DNA of 55,904 nt from an uncultured Collinsella sp. (GCA_958437495.1 CAUBOH010000016.1:1-55904); one strand, 5' to 3'; shown: positions 16,822 to 26,340, counted from the stretch's first letter. Notes: generated from the sequence alone by a model not told the origin. Numbers and translations: made by a program.

Positions 16822-18276
16822 ATGGCAGACATCGCATTCGAGAAGGACCTCGCCGTCACCGAGACCGGCATCGAGGGCCTCATGGTCGTCGACCTCGCCG
16901 TCCACGGCGACTCGCGCGGCTGGTTCAAGGAGAACTGGCAGCGCGCCAAGATGACCGCCCTGGGCATCCCGGACCTCCGCGTCGTCCAGAACAACATCTC
17001 CTACAACGACAGCCGCGGCGTTACCCGCGGCATCCACGCCGAGCCCTGGGACAAGTTCATCTCCGTCGCCCGCGGCTCGGTCTTCGGCGCCTGGGTGGAC
17101 CTGCGCGAGGGCAGCGCCACCTACGGGAAGGTCTACACGACCGTGCTGGACCCCTCCAAGGCCATCTACGTCCCGCGCGGCGTGGGCAACTCCTTCCAGG
17201 CGCTCGAGGACGGCACCGCCTACACCTACCTGGTGGACGCCCACTGGTCCCTTGAATTGAAGAAGACCTACACCTTCGTGAACCTCGCCGACCCCGAGCT
17301 CGACATCCAGTGGCCGATTCCGCTTGCGGAGGCCACCGTCTCCGAGGCGGACAAAAACCACCCGATGCTGAGGGACGTCGTCCCCATGGCGCCCAAGCGC
17401 ACGCTCGTCACCGGCTGCAACGGCCAGCTGGGCCATGCGGTGCGCGCGCTCGCCGAGGAGCGCGGCGTGGCGAAGGACTTCGACTTCTGCGACATCGACA
17501 CCTTCGACATGTCCGACCCGGACGCCTTCGCACAGTACGACTGGTCGCTCTACGGCACCGTGATCAACTGCGGCGCCTACACGGCCGTGGATAAAGCGGA
17601 GACCCCCGAGGGCCGCGCGACCGCATGGAAGGCCAACGCCACCGGCCCGGCCCTGCTCGCCCGCACCTGCGCCGAGCACGGCATCACCCTGGTCCACGTG
17701 TCCAGCGACTACGTCTTCGACGGCACCGCCGAGGTCCACACGGAGGACGAGCCCCTCTCCCCGCTGTCCGTCTACGGCCAGACCAAGGCCGCCGGCGACA
17801 TCGCCGTGGCGGGGTGCCCGCGCCACTACATCATGCGCAGCTCCTGGGTTATCGGCGAGGGCCGCAACTTCGTCAAGACCATGAAGTGCCTGTCCGACCG
17901 CGTCGCCGACCCCGAGGACAAGCTGGAGAAGGTCACCGTGGTCGACGACCAGCTGGGCCGCCTGACCTTCTCGCGCGACATGGCCGAGGCCATCTTCCAC
18001 GTGCTGGGGACGCAGGCCCCCTACGGCACCTACAACTGCACCGGCTCGGGCGCCGTCAAGTCCTGGGCGGACATCGCCCGCGCCGTCTTCGATGTCGCCA
18101 ACGGCAACGGGGAGAGGGTCGTGCCGGTCAGCACCGCCGACTACTACGCCGGCGCCGAGGGCCCCGTCGCCCCGCGCCCGGTCCATTCCGCGCTCGACCT
18201 GTCCAAACTCGAGTCGGTGGGCTTCCACATGCCCGACTGGGGGGAAGAGCTGGGGGAGTACCTCAAGACGCTCTAG
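16822..18276 (+). CDS. rmlCD: Fused dTDP-4-dehydrorhamnose 3,5-epimerase and reductase
   Basis: A 484-residue bifunctional enzyme finishing dTDP-L-rhamnose. Residues 1-185 are an RmlC cupin: RGIHAEP (His72) with a following Lys, WVDLREGSATYGK, and YVPRGVGNSF, where the classical PxGxxHGF carries Asn instead of His, as I recall for actinobacterial RmlC-RmlD fusions. From about residue 193 an RmlD reductase begins with TLVTGCNGQLGHAV, then VHVSSDYVFDG and VYGQTKAAGD (Tyr318, Lys322). ATG 16822 has TAGGAG upstream; upstream in-frame codons lie within the hairpin and are not coding-like. It ends at a strong terminator. Confidence 0.95.
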   Translation: MADIAFEKDLAVTETGIEGLMVVDLAVHGDSRGWFKENWQRAKMTALGIPDLRVVQNNISYNDSRGVTRGIHAEPWDKFISVARGSVFGAWVDLREGSATYGKVYTTVLDPSKAIYVPRGVGNSFQALEDGTAYTYLVDAHWSLELKKTYTFVNLADPELDIQWPIPLAEATVSEADKNHPMLRDVVPMAPKRTLVTGCNGQLGHAVRALAEERGVAKDFDFCDIDTFDMSDPDAFAQYDWSLYGTVINCGAYTAVDKAETPEGRATAWKANATGPALLARTCAEHGITLVHVSSDYVFDGTAEVHTEDEPLSPLSVYGQTKAAGDIAVAGCPRHYIMRSSWVIGEGRNFVKTMKCLSDRVADPEDKLEKVTVVDDQLGRLTFSRDMAEAIFHVLGTQAPYGTYNCTGSGAVKSWADIARAVFDVANGNGERVVPVSTADYYAGAEGPVAPRPVHSALDLSKLESVGFHMPDWGEELGEYLKTL

Positions 18277-18298
18277 TCTCTATTTAATTTGCGAGAGT

Positions 18299-18328
18299 AA
18301 AAGCCGCCGTTTGTTAACGGCGGCTTTT
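18299..18328. terminator. Bidirectional terminator between rmlCD and the YfhO-like gene
   Basis: A 12-bp perfect stem (AAAAGCCGCCGT at 18299-18310 with 18317-18328) and a 6-base loop, flanked by A- and T-runs, terminates both converging transcripts. The stop codon of the minus-strand gene (18314-18316) lies in its loop. Confidence 0.85.
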
Positions 18329-20725
18329 CTTGTGTCTGGCGAATAGCCCCGCTGTAACAAGGGCAACGGCGGTCGCCAAACTCACCGCAAGCCCCGTAAA
18401 TGCGCCCGGGGTCCTATAGCTGATTACGATCTTATTCGTGCCTTTCTGCACGCTCAAGCATGACAAACCTTTATCGGCGGCGGGCGCCAGTTCTGTGGCG
18501 GCTCCGTTAATCGTTGCTGTCCAGCCATCATCGTACGGAACGCTCAGCAGCAGGTTGCCGTCATCCTTGGCGATAAATTCGCCTTCGATCCTTCCGTCCT
18601 CAAAAACCGTCGGAACAAATTCGCTCGTCTTAAGCTCGTTCATAATCTGCTCGAAAACGTCCAGATTGAGGGCGTAAAAGACCGGCTCATTGTCTTGGGG
18701 CATGTCTGTATAGCCCTCTGCGACTCCGATTGACACCGTATGCTGGCTCGGGGCGTCCGATGCATCCGCAATCGGGCGGATATTATTGTCGAATCTCCAG
18801 GCCTCGTTTCCGATCGTTCGCTGGTCGATGGTAAGGGTGACGGGCCAATAACTGCCGGCGGTCGCGTCTTTGTTGATGTAGAGATACCCGATGGAGCCTG
18901 CCGGTACAGTAACGCTCCATTGCTTTAAGCCATCGCTATTCTCCGTGCTCGTGGCCTTGATCTTGGTATAGAGCTCGACCTCGCGGCCCAGGATTTTGCT
19001 GTAGAGGTTGTTCTGCTTTTCGAAAGGGTTCTCGCTCTTCAGCGTGCTGTTTTGGATATCGCTTGAGACTGCGACGCCAATGCTGAGCGCATAGGGGTTC
19101 TCGTACACCGCGCTTGTGGAGTCCGCCTGATTCGTCTTGGCTAAAACGTATCCCGCAGGCGCGTTCTCAGGAATGGCATACTTGACTCCCAGTAGGGCAT
19201 CTACGGCAAGAACGGGCTCGGCATAACGGGTCGAAAACTCGCCGACACTGCTGTATCCAAGGGAGTTGAGCAGTGCAATTGCCTGCGGGTTGTTTGCCGA
19301 CGAATATGAAGACAGTTGGTTGTATCCAAGCGCCAGGCCTTCGTTGAGGGCGGCGCTATCGGCGCGCGTAGTCGTACGGTCGATGCGGTAGAACGACGCC
19401 GAATCCTGGCCTTGAATGGCTGTGATCGTGTTGGTTGCGGTGGCGACATAGGCGCTGTTGGCTTCTTCGGAATAGCCTGTGTACAGCTGGTTCCACATAA
19501 CATGGGCGTTGGCAAATAGTTCAATTGCCGTGAGTGCCAGGAGCGGCATGATGATGGCCGGATGATGGGCTCGACGTAATGTTGGCCGTTCATTGAGTTT
19601 CTGCAACGCGTATCCTGCGGCCCACAGCGCAAAGAAGCTAAGCAAAAAAGCCGTGCGCGAGTAGAAGCCGTTAGGAACGCGCATGCCGCACCAGATGTAC
19701 TCGAGCGGGCTCAAAACGGAGCTTGCGACCAGGGTTATCGTGACGACGAGTGTTGCGATACGCGTCTTGATTGGAACCGTGCGGTTAACCAGCAGGCTCA
19801 CCGCAAGCAGCATCATGATGATGCCGCAATAGAACTGCGGTGTGCTTTCGTTGTTTACCCACATGCAGGGAAGAAAGCCCCTAATGAGCGACTTGAGGGT
19901 GGTTTTAAGTAGGGGGCCGAGTGCCAGAACGGGACCGCCCTTGGACATGGCAAGGATGGTCGGCAAAAAGGTCCAGGCGGACAGAAGTAGTCCAAGCGCG
20001 ATAGCCCCGGCGAATCGTAGGGCCCGATCGAGCATGAGATTCCAGCTAAATCCTTCTTCTGTAACATAATCGATAAATTCGACCAATACGAAGATGCAGA
20101 GGAACAGGATGCTGATGTAGGCCGTATACCAGCAGAACATGACATTGAGCGCCGTTGCGATGACGAGGCGGATCATGCGCCGCTTGTGGATGAGCTCGTG
20201 GCATCCGTAGGCGCAGATGGGCAGCAGGATGAGGCAATCGATCCAGAGTGGGTTGCGCAGGTTGCTGATGGTCCAGCTGCAAAACGTGAACGAGAGGGAA
20301 AGCAGGAATGCTGCGGGCTTGGACAGGTCAAAGCGCTTTTGCACATACCAAGCGCTACTGATGTGGATGCAGCCCAGTTTGAGCGCGGTTATGGCAAATA
20401 CGAAGAGCGTCAGCTTGTCTGCGGGAAACAGCACGCAGAGCAGGTTGAAGGGGCTGGCGAGATAGTAGCTATAGAGCCCCCACGTGTTCATGCCCAGTCC
20501 CTGAGAAAAGGAGTAGCGAAGATTCTCCTCGCCCAAAAGGACGCGCCGGAACCAAGCAAAGAAGTCGATGTACTGGTACTTAAGGTCGCCAGCGAGAAAC
20601 GAGTTGTCGCCAAAGGGGTAGACGTGCCCCGCCGCTGCAAGTGCGACAAAGAGCGTGACGGTAAACGCAAAGCAGGCAGCATAGAATGCTACATTCTTGA
20701 ACGTGCATTTATTGGACCGTGTCAT
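18314..20725 (-). CDS. YfhO-family GT-C membrane glycosyltransferase
   Basis: An 803-residue protein with about 13 hydrophobic helices. The N-terminal segment after the first helix reads GHVYPFGDNSFLAGDLKYQYIDFFAWFRR, the conserved extracellular loop of YfhO proteins with its catalytic-type aspartate, and a large soluble domain (~residues 450-770) precedes a final helix. In Bacillus and Listeria, YfhO-type proteins accept a sugar from undecaprenyl phosphate, made by a CsbB/GtrB partner, and attach it to an extracellular polymer. The upstream overlapping gene is exactly such a GtrB-like enzyme. ATG 20725, with GAGG upstream, overlaps the GT2 stop by 17 bases. Confidence 0.85.
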   Translation of the reverse strand: MTRSNKCTFKNVAFYAACFAFTVTLFVALAAAGHVYPFGDNSFLAGDLKYQYIDFFAWFRRVLLGEENLRYSFSQGLGMNTWGLYSYYLASPFNLLCVLFPADKLTLFVFAITALKLGCIHISSAWYVQKRFDLSKPAAFLLSLSFTFCSWTISNLRNPLWIDCLILLPICAYGCHELIHKRRMIRLVIATALNVMFCWYTAYISILFLCIFVLVEFIDYVTEEGFSWNLMLDRALRFAGAIALGLLLSAWTFLPTILAMSKGGPVLALGPLLKTTLKSLIRGFLPCMWVNNESTPQFYCGIIMMLLAVSLLVNRTVPIKTRIATLVVTITLVASSVLSPLEYIWCGMRVPNGFYSRTAFLLSFFALWAAGYALQKLNERPTLRRAHHPAIIMPLLALTAIELFANAHVMWNQLYTGYSEEANSAYVATATNTITAIQGQDSASFYRIDRTTTRADSAALNEGLALGYNQLSSYSSANNPQAIALLNSLGYSSVGEFSTRYAEPVLAVDALLGVKYAIPENAPAGYVLAKTNQADSTSAVYENPYALSIGVAVSSDIQNSTLKSENPFEKQNNLYSKILGREVELYTKIKATSTENSDGLKQWSVTVPAGSIGYLYINKDATAGSYWPVTLTIDQRTIGNEAWRFDNNIRPIADASDAPSQHTVSIGVAEGYTDMPQDNEPVFYALNLDVFEQIMNELKTSEFVPTVFEDGRIEGEFIAKDDGNLLLSVPYDDGWTATINGAATELAPAADKGLSCLSVQKGTNKIVISYRTPGAFTGLAVSLATAVALVTAGLFARHKKSRR

Positions 20726-21677
20726 CAGATTCCTCGTTGGATTCTCGAATGATATAGATGGGACGTCGCTTAGTTTCCAAGTAGGCTTTTGCCAAGTATT
20801 CACCGATGATTCCTAAGCACAGAAGCTGCATGCCGCCAAACAGCGTTATGAGGCAGGCGAGCGACGGCCATCCGCCGACGGGATCGCCCCAAACGAGTGT
20901 TTTGACCAGGATGACGACGAATCCCAGAATGGCGATGAGACAGAAGACGATACCCGTGAGGGCGGCGAGGGAGAGCGGCGCTGTGGAAAACGCGACGATG
21001 CCGTCGATGGAATAGAGGAGCAGCGACCAAAAGCTCCACTTGGTCTCGCCGGCCACGCGGTTGACGTTTACATAGGGGAGCCATTTGGTCTTGAAGCCCA
21101 CCCAGCCGTAAATGCCCTTGGAGAATCGGTTATATTCGCCCATGGAGACGATAGCGTTGACCATGGGGCGCTTCATGAGCCTAAAGTCGCGTGCGCCGTC
21201 GACGATGTCCGCGTTGGAAATGCGGTTGATGATCTTGTAAAACATGCGGGCGAAGAACGACCTGATTGGAGGCTCGCCTTTGCGGGTGGTCCTGCGCGTA
21301 GCGACGTTGTCGTATTCTTCGGTCTGCAAGATCTCGTACATCTGCGGCAGCAGCGAGGGCGGGTCCTGCATGTCGGCGTCCATGGTGGCGACATAGTCAC
21401 CCTTTGCATGTTGGAGTCCGGCAAACAGTGCTGCCTCTTTGCCAAAGTTGCGCGAGAAAGAGTGCCAGTGGATGGCGTATGGATGCACCGCCGCGGCTTC
21501 CGCCTTCATGACGGTGAGCGTTTTGTCCGTCGAGCCATCGTCGATGAGGACGGCTTCAAAGGAGATCTCGGGGTCTTGCTGTGTCATGGTGCGAACGACG
21601 TTGTTGAGCTCTTTAAGAAAGATCGGAAGCGATTCCTGCTCGTTGTAGCACGGCACGACAATGGAGATGAGCGGCAT
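20709..21677 (-). CDS. GtrB/CsbB-like undecaprenyl-phosphate glycosyltransferase
   Basis: A 322-residue GT2 enzyme with SIVVPCYNEQESLP, LIDDGSTDKT, the metal motif MDADMQDPP, the conserved VDGARDFRLM and FSKGIYGWVGF, and two C-terminal membrane helices (about 230-260 and 270-295). This is the GtrB/CsbB architecture, which transfers a hexose from UDP-sugar to undecaprenyl phosphate on the inner face of the membrane. It overlaps the downstream YfhO-like gene, forming a donor-lipid/GT-C pair. The preceding gene (another GT2) ends 6 bases before its ATG; GAGAGG lies upstream. Confidence 0.9.
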   Translation of the reverse strand: MPLISIVVPCYNEQESLPIFLKELNNVVRTMTQQDPEISFEAVLIDDGSTDKTLTVMKAEAAAVHPYAIHWHSFSRNFGKEAALFAGLQHAKGDYVATMDADMQDPPSLLPQMYEILQTEEYDNVATRRTTRKGEPPIRSFFARMFYKIINRISNADIVDGARDFRLMKRPMVNAIVSMGEYNRFSKGIYGWVGFKTKWLPYVNVNRVAGETKWSFWSLLLYSIDGIVAFSTAPLSLAALTGIVFCLIAILGFVVILVKTLVWGDPVGGWPSLACLITLFGGMQLLCLGIIGEYLAKAYLETKRRPIYIIRESNEESDDTVQ

Positions 21678-21682
21678 GCGAC

Positions 21683-22645
21683 TTACCTCTCGTTTTTATT
21701 TGCGCTGGAGGGAATGCTGCAGCCATATGTGTTATACACGTTGACCTCCCACTGTTTACGCTCAACCTTTGCAACGGAATCAAGGATAAGCCCCGTCGCG
21801 AGACTCAGGCCGCAAAGGAACATGAAAGATGCGGCGAGCATTGCGGTGGGGAAGCGGGGGACGAGACCGGTCTGGAAATATTCGACGACGATGGGGATGC
21901 CCAGAGCGAGGCCGATAATCGCAAACAGAAGCGCGACCAGGCTGAAGAATTTGAGCGGACGGTAGTCCTTGAACAGCGTGCCGATCATCGCAACGACTTT
22001 AATGCCGTCGCTCACGGTATTGAGCTTGGAATCGGAGCCTTCCGGCCGGTCCCGGTACTCGATGGGCACATCTTTGATGCGCCAGCGGTGGTCGACGGCA
22101 TGGATGGAGAGTTCGGTTTCGATCTGAAAACCCTCGGAAAGCACGGGGAACGTTTTGACAAAGGGGCGGCTCATTGCGCGGTAGCCGGTCATGACGTCAT
22201 CGAAGCTGTAGCCATAGATCCACTTGATCATGGCGCGAACTAGGTTGTTGCCAAAGCCGTGGAAGGCGCGCTTGTTTTCCTCGGCATAGGTGCCGTTGGA
22301 AAGGCGGTCGCCTACGGTCATGTCGGCCGTGCCGTTAAGGATGGGCTCACAGAGGGCCTTCGCCGCCTCGGCGGGGTAGGTGTCGTCGCCGTCGACCATC
22401 AGGTAACAATCGGCGTCGATGTCGCGAAACATCTGGCGGCACACGTTGCCTTTTCCCTGGCGGGGCTCAAAGCGGACCGTGGCGCCGTGCTCGGTAGCGA
22501 TGCGTGAGGTATCGTCCGACGAGTTGTTGTCATAGACATAGACCGTCGCTTGCGGAAGCTCGCGGTGAAAGTCGTCGATGACTTTTCCGATGGTGACTGC
22601 CTCGTTGTAACAGGGGATAATAACGGCAATCGTTTGCTCGGCCAT
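21683..22645 (-). CDS. Membrane-anchored family 2 glycosyltransferase
   Basis: A 320-residue GT2 protein: IAVIIPCYNEAVTIGKVI, VYDNNSSDDT, LMVDGDDTYP and DVMTGYRAMSR, followed by two membrane helices at about 230-255 and 270-295. It resembles polyprenyl-phosphate hexose transferases that keep their membrane anchor. The start is ATG 22645 with AAAGGAA; an open frame continues upstream but overlaps the divergent gene and lacks coding character. It is the first gene of a three-gene minus-strand operon with the GtrB-like and YfhO-like genes, and is divergent from the large membrane protein at 22695. Confidence 0.85.
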   Translation of the reverse strand: MAEQTIAVIIPCYNEAVTIGKVIDDFHRELPQATVYVYDNNSSDDTSRIATEHGATVRFEPRQGKGNVCRQMFRDIDADCYLMVDGDDTYPAEAAKALCEPILNGTADMTVGDRLSNGTYAEENKRAFHGFGNNLVRAMIKWIYGYSFDDVMTGYRAMSRPFVKTFPVLSEGFQIETELSIHAVDHRWRIKDVPIEYRDRPEGSDSKLNTVSDGIKVVAMIGTLFKDYRPLKFFSLVALLFAIIGLALGIPIVVEYFQTGLVPRFPTAMLAASFMFLCGLSLATGLILDSVAKVERKQWEVNVYNTYGCSIPSSANKNER

Positions 22646-22694
22646 GAAGGTTCCTTTGGTCGCGTACAATCGAATCGTTTGTTTCGTGGTTAGG

Positions 22695-24572
22695 ATGGGC
22701 GCATTGATTCGAGAGTTCAGGTTATTAGATGTGACACGTGCTGTTTTGCTGTTTGCAGCAAGCATCGCTACGACGACGTATTGTAGTGGTTCCTTCGACC
22801 TGTTTCCATCAGTCTTGGCATGTGTTGCGATAATCGCATCATTGGTTAATTTCAATAAGTTTGCGTGCAGGGATTTTGCATTTCCGTCGGTTGTTGGTAG
22901 AGCTTGCTGCTTAGTGATTTCCCTTGTATTTTCGTTTGTTCTTGTGCTGGGAGCGCATATTCGTGTGACTGAACCGGTGATTGCCGGCGGGATTTACGAG
23001 AACTATATTGAGCCGTATTCCGCGATTGATTTTGTTGCTTTTTGGGTGATGTCGGCGCTGGTCTTTTGGGTCTTGTCGGTGCTTGTTCAGCTGTCTTGTC
23101 GTTGCCGCTGCTGTGTTTTCTGCAATGACTCGCTGCGGGCTAATGATGGTGACTTGTCCATTCGACTCCTATCTGTTGCGGTCCGTGCTCTAGTGATATT
23201 TCTTTTGTATCTCCCGTTCTTCCTGAGGTATTGTCCCGGCCTGTTTTTTGGGGATACCTTCTCGTCGTTCGCTCAGATTATGGGGTGGAACCCTTTGAGC
23301 AACCATCATCCGGTTGCATTCACCATGATGATGGCTGCTTGTATCAAAATTGCAGGCCTCATGGGGATGAGCCCTTCGGTGGGTGTTGCCTTGCTAACGG
23401 TGCTTCAGATGGCCTGTGTTGCCAGCACGTTTGGCTATCTTTCAATTTGGGTGACTTCCCGCTTGGGGGTCTCCTCTCGCTGGTCTTGGCTGCTCGTAGT
23501 CTATTTTGGCTTGTCACGGTATTGCGCTCTTTATTCTGTGGCGCTTTGGAAAGACCCGTTGTTTTCCTGCTGTCTTGTCTTGATGGTGACCATGCTTGCC
23601 GATGCCGTCACGGGAAAGGATTCCCGGTCGAGCGCGTTGCGTTTGCTCGTTTTTGGTGCCCTGGCGTTGGGCGTTATGCTTCTACGGAATAACGGTTTGT
23701 ATATTTGCGCTGCGCTATTCGTGGTGCTTGCGATAGTTGTAGCTTTGGGCCGACTCGGCTGCATTGCCCCGATGAAGTCTGCCTCTCGTTTGGCCGTATC
23801 TCTTGGATTTGCGCTTGTCACATGCTTGGTTATTACGGGGCCCGTGTACTCGGCTCTGGGCGTTGTTCCATCGGAGGATGTTGAGTCAGTGGGTATTCCG
23901 CTTGCTCAGATGGCTCGCGTTGCCGCGCTCGATGGCGGAATGTCCGAGTCCGACCGTTCTTATATGAACGATCTGCTCCCGCTTGATCGTTACAAGGAGG
24001 TTTACCACCCCAGTATTATCGATCTGCTTAAATGGAACGATGACTTTAATTCGGACCATTTAAAGGATGGATTCTGGGCTCATTGGGCCTCGATGCTTTC
24101 GCGTAACCCTTCGATATACTTTGAGGCGTGGGAACTGCAGACGTTTGGTTTTTGGACCCCAAATGTAAAGGGTGCTGACGGTCTGCCTGAAAACTTTCTC
24201 ATGGGCGTTCCGTATAACCTTGTGGCCGACGCAAAGGCTTCTACGGGAGTTACATTTCGCAACTTGCTTGCGCCCCTTGGCGATGATGTTGATGTGGCGA
24301 TTGGACTGAGCGCTTGGTCTATTCCTGGCGCCGTTGTCTTTTGGTTGCTCATGTTTTCGACAGCACTGTTGGTGTCTTGTGGTCGCGCAAGGTTTGCTTT
24401 GCCGCTTTTGCCATTTTTGTTGTTGTACGGGACGCTCTTTATTGCCAGTCCTATTTGGTACTGGCCTCGTTATATCGTGGCTGCTCAATTTGGTCTTCCT
24501 GCCGTGCTTGTGGTGGTCGCTCGCGGCATGCTGTCTGATGGAAGACGTCCCGAAAACGATGTTGTGGGATAG
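22695..24572 (+). CDS. Large polytopic membrane protein (DUF6020-like, putative GT-C)
   Basis: About 625 residues with roughly 13 hydrophobic helices. After the fifth helix comes FLRYCPGLFFGDTFSSFAQ and WNPLSNHHPVAFTM, a pattern (acidic residue, then NHHP before a helix) I associate with DUF6020 and related GT-C-like proteins. A soluble loop (~residues 400-520) precedes the last helices. It could add a sugar from a polyprenyl donor on the outer face, perhaps using the divergently encoded GT2 product. The start is uncertain among ATG 22644, GTG 22686 and ATG 22695. The family call is from memory and tentative. Confidence 0.6.
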   Translation: MGALIREFRLLDVTRAVLLFAASIATTTYCSGSFDLFPSVLACVAIIASLVNFNKFACRDFAFPSVVGRACCLVISLVFSFVLVLGAHIRVTEPVIAGGIYENYIEPYSAIDFVAFWVMSALVFWVLSVLVQLSCRCRCCVFCNDSLRANDGDLSIRLLSVAVRALVIFLLYLPFFLRYCPGLFFGDTFSSFAQIMGWNPLSNHHPVAFTMMMAACIKIAGLMGMSPSVGVALLTVLQMACVASTFGYLSIWVTSRLGVSSRWSWLLVVYFGLSRYCALYSVALWKDPLFSCCLVLMVTMLADAVTGKDSRSSALRLLVFGALALGVMLLRNNGLYICAALFVVLAIVVALGRLGCIAPMKSASRLAVSLGFALVTCLVITGPVYSALGVVPSEDVESVGIPLAQMARVAALDGGMSESDRSYMNDLLPLDRYKEVYHPSIIDLLKWNDDFNSDHLKDGFWAHWASMLSRNPSIYFEAWELQTFGFWTPNVKGADGLPENFLMGVPYNLVADAKASTGVTFRNLLAPLGDDVDVAIGLSAWSIPGAVVFWLLMFSTALLVSCGRARFALPLLPFLLLYGTLFIASPIWYWPRYIVAAQFGLPAVLVVVARGMLSDGRRPENDVVG

Positions 24573-24661
24573 TTTTCCAGTTTCGCAATGCCGCCTTCTG
24601 GTGCTAGGAGCGGGTCTATACTGTTCGTTTGTCAACGATTACGAGTAAAGGAGTTGCATCC

Positions 24662-25507
24662 GTGTCGGATCAGACAAAGCAACAAGAAACTCGCAGTCTG
24701 CCTGCGACGTTTGCTAAGAACGAATTTGAGAAGGATGCGTTTATCCTTCGTCAGCTGGTTACCAAGGATTTTAAGATCAAGTACCGCCGTAGCGTTCTGG
24801 GCGTCGCATGGTCGGTGCTCAACCCGCTGCTGATGATGATTGTCATGGCAATCGTGTTCTCGACGATTTTCGCCCAGGGCCGAAATGGCTCGATTACGCC
24901 CGAAATGTATCCGCTGTACTTGATCGTGGGTAACGTTACCTTTGCCGTGATGTCCGAGTCCACGAACCAGGCACTGACGTCCATCGTGGGTGCTGCTCCG
25001 CTGCTTAAGAAAGTTAAAGTGCACCGTTGGGTTTTTCCGGTGCAGAAGGTGCTCTTCTCGCTGGTCAACTTTGCCTTCTCGCTGGTCGCCGTCGCCATCG
25101 TTATGCTGTGGTTCCGCGTTATGCCTTCTTGGCACCTGATTCTGCTGCCGGTTTGCCTGCTGCTGCTTATGTGCTTCTGCATGGGCCTGGGCATGATGCT
25201 CTCGGCCCTCACGGTCTTTTTCCGCGACGTTATGCATCTGTGGAGTGTTGTCATCACGGCTTGGACCTATATCACGCCCATTTTCTGGACTACCGACTTT
25301 ATCGTTCAGATGCCTCATCTTGTTCGTATTTTGGTTTACGCGAACCCCATGTATAACTATCTGCAGTTTATGCGTGATATCTTCCTGTTCCAGACTACGC
25401 CCTCGCTTATGACGTTTGGTATGTGCGTCGCTTGGGCGGTCCTTGCGCTTGTTATTGGCTACACCGTGTTCCATAAGTCCGAGCGCAAATTTATCCTCTA
25501 CATCTAA
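24662..25507 (+). CDS. wzm: ABC-2 polysaccharide exporter, permease subunit
   Basis: A 281-residue membrane protein with six helices. The cytoplasmic N-terminus FILRQLVTKDFKIKYRRSVLGVAWSVLNPL is the conserved amphipathic start of Wzm/TagG permeases. It would form the channel exporting a lipid-linked polysaccharide or teichoic-acid-like polymer, powered by the next gene. GTG 24662 follows TAAAGGAG. The gap to the ATPase is 11 bases. Confidence 0.92.
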   Translation: MSDQTKQQETRSLPATFAKNEFEKDAFILRQLVTKDFKIKYRRSVLGVAWSVLNPLLMMIVMAIVFSTIFAQGRNGSITPEMYPLYLIVGNVTFAVMSESTNQALTSIVGAAPLLKKVKVHRWVFPVQKVLFSLVNFAFSLVAVAIVMLWFRVMPSWHLILLPVCLLLLMCFCMGLGMMLSALTVFFRDVMHLWSVVITAWTYITPIFWTTDFIVQMPHLVRILVYANPMYNYLQFMRDIFLFQTTPSLMTFGMCVAWAVLALVIGYTVFHKSERKFILYI

Positions 25508-25518
25508 GGAGTGCTGTG

Positions 25519-26286
25519 ATGACTGAATCTGTTGTTGATTACAGCGAGCAGCCTCTGGCTGTCGAGGTCGACGACGTCACCATGATCTTTAACATGGCGT
25601 CCGAGTCGCTGACCAACCTCAAGGAGTACTTCATTAAGCTTGCCAAGCACGAGCTGTTCTTTGAGGAGTTTCGGGCGCTCAAGCATATCTCGTTTGATAT
25701 TCATCGTGGCGAGGTCGTAGGCCTGGTCGGCACCAATGGCTCCGGCAAGTCCACGATGCTCAAGATCATCGCTGGCGTGCTTGAGCCTAGCGAGGGCAGC
25801 GTTAAGGTGCACGGTAACATCGCGCCGCTGATTGAGCTTGGCGCCGGCTTTGACCCCGAGCTGACCGCTCGCGAGAACATCTATCTGAACGGCGCCTTGC
25901 TCGGCTATACCAAGGAGTTCATCGATGCCAACTTTGACGGCATTATCGAGTTCGCTGAGCTGCAGAACTTTGTCGATATGCCGCTTAAGAACTTCTCCTC
26001 GGGCATGGTGGCGCGTATCGCCTTTGCAATCGCGACGATTACCGAGCCCGATATTCTGATCGTTGACGAGACACTTTCCGTCGGTGATGTGTTCTTCCAG
26101 CAGAAGTGCGAGGCCCGCATCCAGCACTTTATCCAGAGCGGCGACGTGACAGTTCTGTTCGTTTCGCACTCCATGGAGCAGGTTGAGCGCATCTGCCAGC
26201 GTGCCGTTTGGATTGAGAAGGGTGACCTTCGCATGGACGGCCCGGTCGATAAGGTCTGCAAGGCGTACCGTGAGCAGTTCAACTAG
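25519..26286 (+). CDS. wzt: ABC-2 polysaccharide exporter, ATPase subunit
   Basis: A 255-residue ATPase with Walker A GTNGSGKST (near residue 75), signature NFSSGMVARIAFA, Walker B DILIVDE and the H-loop FVSHSMEQV. The N-terminal VEVDDVTMIFNMASESLTNLKE extension is typical of Wzt/TagH exporters. It has no C-terminal carbohydrate-binding domain, so polymer export is probably not gated by terminal capping as in Wzt of O9a-type O antigens. ATG 25519 has AAGGAG seven bases upstream. Followed by tRNA-Arg. Confidence 0.92.
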   Translation: MTESVVDYSEQPLAVEVDDVTMIFNMASESLTNLKEYFIKLAKHELFFEEFRALKHISFDIHRGEVVGLVGTNGSGKSTMLKIIAGVLEPSEGSVKVHGNIAPLIELGAGFDPELTARENIYLNGALLGYTKEFIDANFDGIIEFAELQNFVDMPLKNFSSGMVARIAFAIATITEPDILIVDETLSVGDVFFQQKCEARIQHFIQSGDVTVLFVSHSMEQVERICQRAVWIEKGDLRMDGPVDKVCKAYREQFN

Positions 26287-26340
26287 GTTATAATTACTTG
26301 CGCCTGACAGGCTTGCGCTTGCTTGGGCGCGCTGTTATTT

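Noticed and set aside
16723..18228. A 501-codon open frame on the minus strand opposite rmlCD, and similar long frames opposite rmlA, aroE-aroK, the P-type ATPase and the cyclophilin/TPR genes
   Set aside because: They are products of high GC content in the opposite strand; composition is Ala/Gly/His/Arg/Val-biased without recognisable domains, and each lies over a gene with clear family motifs.
26287..26340. TATAAT-like box upstream of tRNA-Arg(TCT)
   Set aside because: The TATAAT at 26290 is about 45 bases from the tRNA with no -35 partner, and no other good promoter is visible; the tRNA may be read from the ABC exporter genes.
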